DNA of 5,759 bases from Microcaldota archaeon (GCA_021823945.1 JAKALW010000082.1:1-5759), one strand, 5' to 3'. Shown: positions 1 to 5,334, counted from the stretch's first letter. The notes: a model not told the origin generated them from the sequence alone. Program-made: numbers and translations.

Positions 1-1080
1 CATTGTTGGCTGCGCGGTTATGTTCTTCGATGCAAGGTATGCAGAAAGCGCGCTTGAGACGTCGCTTGAGTTGCCAGAGAATGAAACAGTGAGGTCAGAA
101 GTCGGGAACCCCGGGCTGTATGCAGTCATGTCCGCCAGCACCGAAGACGTGTTCACAAAGCCGTCCTGGACGCCGGCATAGTTTGGCTGGAGGCTTGTGA
201 CATAAGCCGGCTTTGCCGCGCTCAGGGCATTGTACTGGGCCTGCGTGAGCGGCGTGCCGAACTCAATATACGACCTCTTCGTGTATGTGACCTGCGTGCC
301 ATTGAACCCTGACAGGGCAGAAACAACTTCCTGTTTTGAGACTGCCGAGCGGGCAATCCACGGTATGCTCACGGACAGGAGGTCCGACTTCTTGGAAAGC
401 ACAGGCAGGTTTGCAAGGACAGTCGCGCTTGTCGGGAGTATGGAGACGCTGCCCCAGCCAGTAAGGGTGTATTCATTTGCGGGGCTGCCCTGAATCAGGT
501 CGCCGCGTGCGCTGAAGGAGACCAGTATGTTCCCGCCTTTCTTTATGGAGGGGGTCAGTTGGTAGGATATTGGGGTGGGAATGAGGCTTATCGTGTTCCC
601 ATTGTTGTCGACCATGTTCAGGTTGCCGCTGAACTGTATTTGCGCCGGCGCAAAGACAGAGACATTAAGCCCGGAAAACTCGGCTGCCGCGGCCTGGACT
701 GAAGATGCGGAAACGAGGTTGACAAGCAATGTGCCGTTACCGCCCGGCACTGAATAAGTGGCAATGCCTTCCGATATGAGCTTGTCAACCACTGGCGGCG
801 CCCTGTCCAGGTCCGGGCCCGTGATGTAAAGCACGGGGTCAAATGACGCTATTGTGCCGTTGGCAGTGACAGTGCCGTAAACAACCGCTGGCACGCTCGA
901 GTTTGTGGCAGAGCCAGAAGCTGCGCCGTTTGAAAGCCCGCCGAGATAGCCAAGCGATACCATCTCAAGCATGAAAGCCAACACCATGATAAGCACGAAT
1001 ACCTTGATGGCATTGTCCTTGGTAAACAGGTTGCCAATGCTGACGCCATCAAATACCTTTAATAGTTTGTCCATGTCCAT
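1..1080 (-). CDS. Membrane-anchored, sequon-rich extracellular protein, N-terminal 360 residues (C-terminus beyond left edge)
   Basis: This frame is open from an ATG at 1080 to the window edge without a stop, giving exactly 360 codons. A short charged N-terminus (about residues 1-26) precedes one strong hydrophobic segment at about 27-49, which reads as a signal anchor. The rest is rich in Ser, Ala, Val, Asn and Gly, as in secreted beta-rich proteins. Eight N-glycosylation sequons are visible, at N60, N74, N115, N139, N260, N310, N337 and N353, all outside the membrane segment. The start is supported by GGTG at 1086-1089, five bases before the ATG; a second in-frame ATG lies two codons later. 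Alternating strand-like and helix-like stretches around 63-145, 235-290 and 328-355 hint at repeated small domains, but this is inference. I recognise no family. The gene is divergent from the FKBP gene, and its C-terminus cannot be judged. Confidence 0.85.
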   Translation of the reverse strand, partial: MDMDKLLKVFDGVSIGNLFTKDNAIKVFVLIMVLAFMLEMVSLGYLGGLSNGAASGSATNSSVPAVVYGTVTANGTIASFDPVLYITGPDLDRAPPVVDKLISEGIATYSVPGGNGTLLVNLVSASSVQAAAAEFSGLNVSVFAPAQIQFSGNLNMVDNNGNTISLIPTPISYQLTPSIKKGGNILVSFSARGDLIQGSPANEYTLTGWGSVSILPTSATVLANLPVLSKKSDLLSVSIPWIARSAVSKQEVVSALSGFNGTQVTYTKRSYIEFGTPLTQAQYNALSAAKPAYVTSLQPNYAGVQDGFVNTSSVLADMTAYSPGFPTSDLTVSFSGNSSDVSSALSAYLASKNITAQPTM

Positions 1081-1085
1081 AATTA

Positions 1086-1089
1086 CACC
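1086..1089 (-). promoter_or_regulatory. Ribosome-binding motif GGTG of the surface-protein gene
   Basis: GGTG on the minus strand lies five bases before the ATG at 1080. It matches the archaeal anti-Shine-Dalgarno pairing motif and supports the first of two nearby in-frame ATGs. Confidence 0.6.
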
Positions 1090-1090
1090 A

Positions 1091-1130
1091 AAACATTAAC
1101 ATATTCCATAAAACTTTAACATACTCCATA
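1091..1130. repeat. 20-bp direct tandem repeat, two copies, in the leader of the surface-protein gene
   Basis: Positions 1091-1110 and 1111-1130 are head-to-tail copies of a 20-bp unit with 18 of 20 bases identical; the differences are at unit positions 5 and 14. The pair fills the stretch between the likely TATA box of the minus-strand gene and its ribosome-binding motif. A spacing of 20 bp is about two helical turns, so both copies would face the same side of the DNA. That suits a pair of operator sites, but no binding protein can be named. Confidence 0.75.
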
Positions 1131-1134
1131 TAGG
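1126..1134 (-). promoter_or_regulatory. TATA-like box for the surface-protein gene
   Basis: The minus strand reads CCTATATGG here. Transcription starting about 25 bp downstream would begin near 1104 and leave a leader of about 24 bases containing the GGTG motif. A weaker alternative, TTTTATGG near 1106-1113, would give an almost leaderless transcript. Confidence 0.4.
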
Positions 1135-1215
1135 AATAGCAAGAATAACTGCCAGTCGTAAAGCCGGTTTTTAGCTTAAAATCAGGCCCTAGGCAGGAAT
1201 TTGATTTGGAGATGC

Positions 1216-1235
1216 AAATATTTAAACATGGTGAT
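1216..1235 (+). promoter_or_regulatory. TATA-like sequence and GGTGAT ribosome-binding motif of the FKBP gene
   Basis: An AT-rich TATA-like stretch (AAATATTTAAA, 1216-1226) is followed by GGTGAT at 1230-1235, five bases before the ATG at 1241. The two signals compete. A TATA box at 1216-1226 would start transcription at about the ATG and leave out GGTGAT, whereas a used GGTGAT needs an upstream promoter, possibly CTTAAAATC at 1175-1183. The ribosome-binding motif is the stronger of the two calls. Confidence 0.5.
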
Positions 1236-1240
1236 ATAGG

Positions 1241-1975
1241 ATGGCACAAGCCGCGAATTCACAGATACCCCAGGATGGCGATTTCGTCAGGATAAACTAC
1301 ACCGGCAGGGTGGCAAGCACGGGCGCCATATTCGACACCACAAGCCCGGACGACGCAAAGAGGTTCGGGGTGTTCGACCCTGAGAAAGTCTACATGCCCG
1401 CAATCGCGGCTTTTGGCAGGGGCAAGCTCCTAAAAGGCGTGGAGCGCGCGCTCTCCACCATGAGGACTGGCGACCTGAAGGAGGTCACTATCCAGCCCCA
1501 GGACGCTTTCGGCTTTCGCACAAAGGAGCTTGTCAGGGTTGTCCCGGCAACAGCTTTCAGGGACAACAAGATAGCGCCTTTCCCCGGCCTCGTTGTGGAG
1601 CTTGACGGCAACCAGGCGGTTGTCAAGAGCGTTTCGTCCGGAAGGATACTTGTGGACTTCAACCACCCGCTTGCGGACGAGGCAGTGGTCTATACCCTCA
1701 GGCTCGAGCACGTTTTCCACGAGACAATAGAGAAAGTCGCCGCGTTGATGGAAATGCACCAGATAAAAACAGAGTGCGAGATGGTCGGCGACAAGCTCAA
1801 AGTCAAGTTCCTGGAGACAAGCGATGCGCGCGAGTACCAAATCAAGAAAATCCTGCTCCTTGAAAGCATAAAGTTCTACATCCCTGAAATCAAGGGCTTT
1901 GACGTAATCGAGCCAGAGAAAAAGGCGGATGCGGAAGCTGCAAAGCCCGCGCCTGCCCAGGAGAGCAAGCAGTAA
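1241..1975 (+). CDS. Long archaeal FKBP-type peptidyl-prolyl cis-trans isomerase / chaperone
   Basis: This 244-residue protein is a cytosolic folding helper that isomerises Xaa-Pro bonds. It has no signal peptide. The FKBP core starts with FVRINYTGRV (15-24) and a G-x-IFDTT motif (28-34), followed by FGRGKLLKGVERAL (58-71) and the basic/acidic strand up to DAFG (88-91). Residues about 92-145 form the insert-in-flap domain typical of SlyD-like FKBPs, ending in the characteristic GRILVDFNHPLA (134-145). The FKBP fold then closes at about 148-160. Residues about 161-224 form an extra alpha/beta domain like that of Methanocaldococcus FKBP26, a dimerising chaperone of about 230 residues. The last 20 residues are a charged Ala/Pro/Lys tail. 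Key residues of the FKBP pocket (Y20, F31, D32) are present, so activity is likely. The ATG is preceded by GGTGAT. The gene appears to be its own transcription unit. Confidence 0.95.
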   Translation: MAQAANSQIPQDGDFVRINYTGRVASTGAIFDTTSPDDAKRFGVFDPEKVYMPAIAAFGRGKLLKGVERALSTMRTGDLKEVTIQPQDAFGFRTKELVRVVPATAFRDNKIAPFPGLVVELDGNQAVVKSVSSGRILVDFNHPLADEAVVYTLRLEHVFHETIEKVAALMEMHQIKTECEMVGDKLKVKFLETSDAREYQIKKILLLESIKFYIPEIKGFDVIEPEKKADAEAAKPAPAQESKQ

Positions 1976-2061
1976 AGCCGCGCCTTGAAGCAAAGAAGGA
2001 AAAAAGGGCGCTTTGGAATTCCCTTAGCGCAAGCCTTTGTGCCAAGCCCCATAAATCAGGC

Positions 2062-2104
2062 ATAATTTTAAGCCATGCAAGGCAATTCCCTTCCAGGTAG
2101 GAAG
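2062..2104 (+). promoter_or_regulatory. TATA-like box and ribosome-binding region of the 246-residue orphan gene
   Basis: ATAATTTTAA at 2062-2071 would place a transcription start near 2093. The resulting short leader contains AGGTAGGAAG (2095-2104), a partial match to archaeal ribosome-binding motifs, just before the ATG at 2107. This suggests the gene is transcribed separately from the FKBP gene 131 bp upstream. Confidence 0.45.
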
Positions 2105-2106
2105 TA

Positions 2107-2847
2107 ATGTGCAAAATCTGCGACATTGCAAGCAGCGGGCCATACGCCAAGAAAATGGAAGAGTGGGTGCTACGCGATTCTGCCCGTGTCAAAAAGCACA
2201 AGGAAGAGGGCATCCAGGCAGAACTTTGGTCCTCAATCAAGTGGCCCCTTAGGATGGATTTCCCGATTTTCGAGCCGCGGGCGCCGCTTGCCGTCCCGAC
2301 AAATTATTTCCAGATGCTCTCTATCAATGGCGAGTCACAGCCAAAGAAATGGTCGCACGACTCTACGCGAGGGATTGGAATCAAGAGCGACAGGCTTGTG
2401 GTCGTCTCGAAGTTTCCCGCCAAAAGCGGGTTTGAGGACACGTTCCAGTCATATTACCTTTTCACAATACCGCTTGCCGAGGTTGACGCGCAAATCGAGC
2501 CAAACGGCGCAATCACAATCAAGGCAGACAAGGAAATTGCATTCCAGAGCCTGCTTGATTCAAAGATTGAAAAAAAACAGGCGCGTTTCACATTCTCGCA
2601 CAAGCCGATTCAAAACGCAATAGTGTCCCAGGAGCAGGCGCGGACGAATTCCCGAGTGCAGGAGGTGTATGGGAAAGACGGCTTCTCGCTCCCGCACTCG
2701 GACATTGAGAATTACTTCGTCACTGTCCCGAACTTCTTCCCCCACCCATACCTCCTTGACAATTACGCGGACATGGGCTATGCGTCAAGGTGGGATTTCC
2801 AGATTTCAGGGCCCCTTGATTATTTCAAGGAGCACTTGAAGAAATAG
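2107..2847 (+). CDS. Hypothetical protein, 246 residues, with N-terminal CxxC
   Basis: I do not recognise the family. The protein is soluble, with no signal peptide or membrane segment. It opens with a single CKIC pair (C2, C5), and these are the only cysteines. A charged helix-like stretch follows at about 13-38 and a Trp/Pro-rich segment at about 41-68. A beta-rich middle comes next (about 90-165, including DRLVVVSKF and an alternating NGAITIKADKEIAF strand pattern). The C-terminal part (about 195-246) is rich in aromatics and Pro. Codon use (AGG, ATA, many GAC/AAG) matches its neighbours, supporting a real resident gene. The ATG at 2107 is chosen for its leader motif and because the CxxC directly follows. 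A lone CxxC could bind half a metal site in a dimer or be redox active; both are guesses. A long overlapping frame at 2126-2623 is very rich in Arg and Ser and is a shadow. Confidence 0.8.
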   Translation: MCKICDIASSGPYAKKMEEWVLRDSARVKKHKEEGIQAELWSSIKWPLRMDFPIFEPRAPLAVPTNYFQMLSINGESQPKKWSHDSTRGIGIKSDRLVVVSKFPAKSGFEDTFQSYYLFTIPLAEVDAQIEPNGAITIKADKEIAFQSLLDSKIEKKQARFTFSHKPIQNAIVSQEQARTNSRVQEVYGKDGFSLPHSDIENYFVTVPNFFPHPYLLDNYADMGYASRWDFQISGPLDYFKEHLKK

Positions 2848-2895
2848 GAAATATACTAATTGGAAAAGAAATGACTGTTGCGCGTACCTGGTTAG

Positions 2896-3076
2896 GCTGC
2901 CAAGAAATGAATGTTGCACAAACGATAGCGGATTACGCGAATATTTTGCAATTGCTTTGCGCGCACATTTGCGGACAGACCGCCCACTTTTTCCACAGGA
3001 AAAAGGGGCCCCTTTTTCGCTGGCGGCGAAAAAGTGGGCTATCGTTTGCACGCGTCAGTGTTGCGCTGCCAAGAAA
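2896..3076. repeat. Non-coding block bounded by 12-bp direct repeats with inverted arms inside
   Basis: The 269 bases between the orphan gene and the 70-residue gene hold no convincing coding frame but are highly structured. GCTGCCAAGAAA occurs exactly at 2896-2907 and 3065-3076. Inside lie 11-bp inverted arms, CAAACGATAGC at 2919-2929 and GCTATCGTTTG at 3038-3048. Further in is a complex palindrome at 2982-3039. Part of the left end (2898-2918) and part of the right end (3046-3072) match the 37-bp repeat family found at 3405-3536. The arrangement resembles a small non-autonomous mobile element or a structured intergenic repeat. No flanking target duplication other than the 12-bp repeat was identified. 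Confidence 0.55.
2982..3039. repeat. Four-arm alternating palindrome (two hairpins or one long rod)
   Basis: Four short arms around T5/A5 tracts can pair in two exclusive ways. First, CTTTTTCC (2987-2994) pairs with GGAAAAAG (2998-3005) across a 3-base loop, and CTTTTTCGC (3012-3020) pairs with GCGAAAAAG (3026-3034) across a 5-base loop. Second, GCCCACTTTTT (2982-2992) pairs with AAAAAGTGGGC (3029-3039), enclosing a perfect 18-bp palindrome at 3000-3017 centred on GGGGCCCC. It could form a cruciform in DNA or a switching hairpin in RNA. Confidence 0.7.
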
Positions 3077-3105
3077 AATTGGGTGGGAGAGGCAAGTGCC
3101 CCCCT

Positions 3106-3110
3106 AAAAA
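3106..3110 (-). terminator. Possible T-rich terminator of the 70-residue gene
   Basis: On the minus strand a T5 run lies about 7 bases past the stop codon at 3117, and another T5 run follows at 3074-3078. Short T-runs alone can end archaeal transcription. No hairpin is needed or clearly present at the first run. Confidence 0.35.
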
Positions 3111-3116
3111 TAGAAA

Positions 3117-3329
3117 CTAGAACACTATCCTGTCAATGCTCTCGCCTATAATTGCCTCAATCCCCACCGGCTTATTGCCCCGGGCTGCAAGCCCTATGGC
3201 AACAGGATTGGAGTCCTGCTCAAGATACGCGAACCCCCGGTCAGTCGTCAGGGCCACTTCGGACCAGCCCATCTTGCTTGCGATTTTCGCGACTTCCTTC
3301 ATTGTCAGGTTGTTAATGGAAATTTTCAT
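3117..3329 (-). CDS. Small orphan protein, 70 residues
   Basis: The function is unknown. An ATG seven codons upstream (3350) is in frame, but 3329 is preferred: AGGTGA sits five bases before it, and a TATA box at 3365-3373 predicts a start of transcription near 3344, downstream of the longer ATG. The product begins MKISINNL. An amphipathic helix follows at about 9-21 (MKEVAKIASKMGW), then strand-like segments at about 23-28, 33-36 and 43-48. A glycine-rich turn (G51-K53-P54) leads into a hydrophobic end. It has no cysteine, signal peptide or membrane segment, so a compact cytosolic alpha/beta protein is likely. It is divergent from the DUF192 lipoprotein gene and shares a repeat-rich control region with it, which suggests common regulation but gives no function. 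The complete set of expression signals is the main reason to accept so short a gene. Confidence 0.75.
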   Translation of the reverse strand: MKISINNLTMKEVAKIASKMGWSEVALTTDRGFAYLEQDSNPVAIGLAARGNKPVGIEAIIGESIDRIVF

Positions 3330-3334
3330 GTCGG

Positions 3335-3373
3335 TCACCTGACATAACATGTGCCTGAATCGCCCTATTTAAA
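3335..3373 (-). promoter_or_regulatory. TATA box and ribosome-binding motif of the 70-residue gene
   Basis: The minus strand carries CTTTAAATAG (TATA box, about 3365-3374). AGGTGA follows at 3335-3340, five bases before the ATG at 3329. Spacing from the box to a start near 3344 is typical for archaea and leaves a leader of about 15 bases that includes AGGTGA. Confidence 0.65.
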
Positions 3374-3404
3374 GGTTCAAGCGGGTGGTTTTCCAGTGGT
3401 TCTC

Positions 3405-3441
3405 TTGGCAGAGAATCATTTACGCGTGCAACATTCATTTC
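3405..3441 (-). repeat. 37-bp repeat unit, copy facing the 70-residue gene
   Basis: Read on the minus strand, this unit starts GAAATGAATGTTGCA and ends TGCCAA. It matches the unit at 3463-3499 at about 25 of 37 positions, with the first 15 bases and the last 6 most conserved. It lies about 30 bp upstream of the TATA box of the 70-residue gene, with its TGCCAA end pointing to that gene. Its first half also forms an imperfect inverted repeat with 3463-3477. Confidence 0.6.
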
Positions 3442-3462
3442 GAAACTACTTAACTATGGTTT

Positions 3463-3536
3463 GAAATGAATGTAGCATTCTTTCGCGTTTTGATGCCAAG
3501 AAATGAATGTAGCATTCTTCGGTGAAAAGATGCCAA
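3463..3536 (+). repeat. Two tandem 37-bp repeat units upstream of the DUF192 gene
   Basis: Units 3463-3499 and 3500-3536 are head to tail and match at about 30 of 37 positions. The first 20 bases are identical (GAAATGAATGTAGCATTCTT), as are the last eight (GATGCCAA). The second unit ends exactly where the TATA box of the DUF192 gene begins, which is the position of a BRE or activator/repressor site. Partial copies occur at 2898-2918 and 3046-3072. This placement suggests operator sites rather than random satellite DNA. Confidence 0.75.
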
Positions 3537-3557
3537 TATTTATATCAAGATAAGGAG
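3536..3557 (+). promoter_or_regulatory. TATA box and AAGGAG motif of the DUF192 gene
   Basis: ATATTTATAT at 3536-3545 is a good archaeal TATA box and predicts transcription starting close to the ATG at 3569, giving a nearly leaderless mRNA. AAGGAG at 3552-3557 is 11 bases before that ATG, rather far. An ATG at 3561 is nearer, but it opens only a 20-codon frame out of register with the protein. Confidence 0.55.
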
Positions 3558-3568
3558 AATATGAAAAC

Positions 3569-4132
3569 ATGGAAAAATCAGGTTTTGCCCTGCTCGCCCT
3601 TGCGCTATTTGCATTTGTCTTAGCTGCGGGCTGCGCAGGCACAAGCCAGCCTCCGCCGGAGTCAAGCCAGTTCACGTATGACAATGTGACTGTCATGATA
3701 ATCACTGCAAACGGGAACATAAGTGTCCATGCGCAGGTGGCAAAGAGTCAGGAGCAGCAGGAGTTCGGGCTTATGTACAGGGAAAGCCTGGCGGAAGGCT
3801 CAGGCATGATTTTCCCGTTCGCGCAAGCCGGCAATTACGGGTTTTACATGAAGAACATGAAAATCCCTCTCGACATAATCTATGCAAAGCCAGTCCAGGA
3901 TTCCGGTAATGGAAATCAGCAAGGCACAGGCAATCCAGCAAACGGCATGAATGGCAAATCATATCAAATAATAAAAATCACCAGGAATTTCCAGCCGTGC
4001 AAGTCGGACCCGTGCCCCATCGACTATTCGGGCGGCGGGGCCGACATGGTGCTTGAAGTCCCCGCGGGATACGCGAAGGCGCACGGGATAAAAGAAGGGG
4101 ACGTATTATTAATCTCAGGCGGCACATATTGA
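3569..4132 (+). CDS. DUF192 (COG1430) family lipoprotein
   Basis: This 187-residue protein is exported and probably lipid-anchored on the outer face of the membrane. A short N-terminus and hydrophobic run (5-20) end in a lipobox LAAGC with C22 as the likely modified cysteine, followed by a Ser/Pro linker. The DUF192 domain covers about 38-184. Its signatures are QEQQEFGLMYRESL (61-74), GSGMIFPF (77-84), FYMKNMKIPLDIIY (92-105) and VLEVPAGYAKAHGIKEGDV (161-179). Family members are small beta-rich envelope proteins of unknown biochemical role. Between the domain's strands (about 107-131) sits a low-complexity Asn/Gly/Gln insert. C144 and C149 could form a disulphide outside the cell. Sequons N39 and N50 are present. 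The ATG at 3569 is chosen because it gives the full signal peptide. The gene is divergent from the 70-residue gene and stands alone. Confidence 0.92.
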   Translation: MEKSGFALLALALFAFVLAAGCAGTSQPPPESSQFTYDNVTVMIITANGNISVHAQVAKSQEQQEFGLMYRESLAEGSGMIFPFAQAGNYGFYMKNMKIPLDIIYAKPVQDSGNGNQQGTGNPANGMNGKSYQIIKITRNFQPCKSDPCPIDYSGGGADMVLEVPAGYAKAHGIKEGDVLLISGGTY

Positions 4133-4167
4133 TTCAGGAAACACAGGTTAAGCCAGGCTGGGCAAAG

Positions 4168-4172
4168 TTTTT
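4168..4172 (+). terminator. Possible T-run terminator of the DUF192 gene
   Basis: A T5 run lies about 36 bases after the stop codon and before the RIO1 leader. Archaeal polymerase can terminate at such runs without a hairpin. The run is short, so the call is weak. Confidence 0.3.
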
Positions 4173-4249
4173 GATTAAGCAATTGCAACGCAAAGCTGCA
4201 AAATAGGACAAGGAAGCGATTCGGGCCCGGCAGAAGCAATCATTGTTTT

Positions 4250-4254
4250 GAGGT
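4250..4254 (+). promoter_or_regulatory. GAGGT ribosome-binding motif deciding the TTG start of RIO1
   Basis: GAGGT is six bases before the TTG at 4261. An in-frame TGA at 4249-4251 closes the frame just upstream, and the next in-frame ATG is inside the kinase domain at codon 87. The TTG is therefore the only start that keeps the whole domain. No clear TATA box was found; AAAATAG near 4199-4205 is a weak candidate. Confidence 0.75.
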
Positions 4255-4260
4255 AAAATT

Positions 4261-5202
4261 TTGTCGCAAAGAACGTCAACAAGGAAACGCCCCGACAGGG
4301 AAGTGAAGGTCACAAAGCCGGAGCGCAAGATAGAGACGGGAGTATTCGACAGGCACACCCTGCTTGTGATTTCGAAATTCCTGAAAAAGCGCGTCATTGA
4401 GTCGCTGGACTATCCCATTTCAACGGGCAAGGAGGCCGACGTGTTCCACGCCACCACGCTTGACGGCAGGAACCTCGCCGTGAAAATCTTCAGGATTGAG
4501 ACGTCGACTTTCAGGGCAATGGAGGACTATCTTGTCAGCGACCCGAGGTTCAAGGGCATTTCAGACAACAAGTTCGACATCATCAATGCGTGGACAAGGA
4601 AGGAGTTCAAGAACCTCCAAATCATGGAGGAGGCGGGAGTGCATTCGCCGCACCCGCTCATCTGCCACGCTAACGTCCTAATCATGGAATTCCTCGGCGT
4701 TGGCGGCATGGCATATTCCACGCTTTTCCAGGCAGGCTCCCTGGCACCCGAATCTGACGCCAGGTCTATTCTTGACGACATAGCGAGGATGTACAGGGCC
4801 GGCTTGGTGCACGCCGACATCTCGGAGTACAACATCATGATGACTGACAAGGGCCCCTATATCATAGACGCGGGGCAGGGAGTCCTGATAAAGCATCCCA
4901 AGGCCCACGAATTCCTCAGGCGCGACATTGACAACATTGTCAGGTATTTCAGGAAATACAGCCTCGGTCTTGACACGGAGACCGAATACCAAAAAATCAT
5001 ATCCGAAGAAATCGAGCATGGCAAGCTGAGGCGCAGGAAAAAGAAGTTCCAGCGCGAGCCTGAAACCCCGGCAGGCGATGGCACGGGCGGCGGCGCGGAT
5101 GACGAAGAGGGCGAAGGGGACATTGTAGGCGCTGGGGAAATCGAGGGCGCGGATGCCGGCGCCGGCCGGGACGACGCTCCCGAAAACGTTGACGGGGAAT
5201 AG
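4261..5202 (+). CDS. rio1: RIO1-type atypical serine/threonine kinase
   Basis: This 313-residue cytosolic ATPase/kinase acts in late maturation of the small ribosomal subunit in archaea and eukaryotes. A basic N-terminal tail leads into the RIO domain (about 25-235). The flexible P-loop is STGKEADVF (54-62), and the ATP-binding lysine is in LAVKIF (K75). E115 in WTRKEFKNL is the probable salt-bridge partner, and MEF (142-144) is the hinge. The catalytic loop is HADISEYN (184-191, D186 and N191), and the metal-binding aspartate is D203 in IDAGQG. RRDIDNIVRYF (220-230) is the typical RIO1 helix after the metal loop. These details fit RIO1 rather than RIO2, and no winged-helix domain precedes the kinase. 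A basic patch (257-262) is followed by an acidic Gly/Ala/Asp/Glu tail (about 273-313) that looks disordered. Translation starts at TTG. The often neighbouring eIF1A and KH-domain genes are absent here. Confidence 0.95.
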   Translation: MSQRTSTRKRPDREVKVTKPERKIETGVFDRHTLLVISKFLKKRVIESLDYPISTGKEADVFHATTLDGRNLAVKIFRIETSTFRAMEDYLVSDPRFKGISDNKFDIINAWTRKEFKNLQIMEEAGVHSPHPLICHANVLIMEFLGVGGMAYSTLFQAGSLAPESDARSILDDIARMYRAGLVHADISEYNIMMTDKGPYIIDAGQGVLIKHPKAHEFLRRDIDNIVRYFRKYSLGLDTETEYQKIISEEIEHGKLRRRKKKFQREPETPAGDGTGGGADDEEGEGDIVGAGEIEGADAGAGRDDAPENVDGE

Positions 5203-5244
5203 CAAAAAAAGTTTAGGATAATTCAGGGAAAAAAGCAAGACAAC

Positions 5245-5334
5245 TAATTCTTTTTCAAGGCAATTAATTCAATTTCAAGGCATCTAATTCAATTTCTGAT
5301 TATTTTCCAAAGCCTAATTCTATTTCAGATTATG
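5245..5334. repeat. Degenerate 20-bp repeats, four copies
   Basis: Units beginning TAATTC start at 5245, 5265, 5285 and 5315, so the spacings are 20, 20 and 30 bp. The first two share a TTTCAAGGCA core. The T5 run at 5251-5255, about 50 bases after the RIO1 stop, could also end RIO1 transcription. Within the array, 5299-5314 and 5329-5340 resemble the end of the 39-bp unit next door, so the two arrays seem related by decay. Confidence 0.6.

Noticed and set aside
1430..1993. 187-residue minus-strand frame opposite the FKBP gene
   Set aside because: It is the antisense shadow of a clearly coding FKBP gene, with no promoter or ribosome-binding motif.
2871..3107. 78-residue plus-strand frame over the inverted-repeat block
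   Set aside because: It lies wholly on palindromic DNA, has no ribosome-binding motif and has an unlikely Arg/Phe/Trp-rich composition. The minus-strand frame at 2806-3051 fails for the same reasons.
3329..3350. Longer start (ATG at 3350) for the 70-residue gene
   Set aside because: AGGTGA and the TATA spacing both favour 3329, and the extra seven residues would overlap the ribosome-binding motif.
4133..4260. Possible tRNA or box C/D RNA between the DUF192 and RIO1 genes
   Set aside because: No T-loop motif, acceptor pairing or paired C and D boxes were found.
4678..5238. 186-residue minus-strand frame opposite RIO1
   Set aside because: It is a shadow: the RIO1 catalytic motifs on the plus strand explain the open frame.
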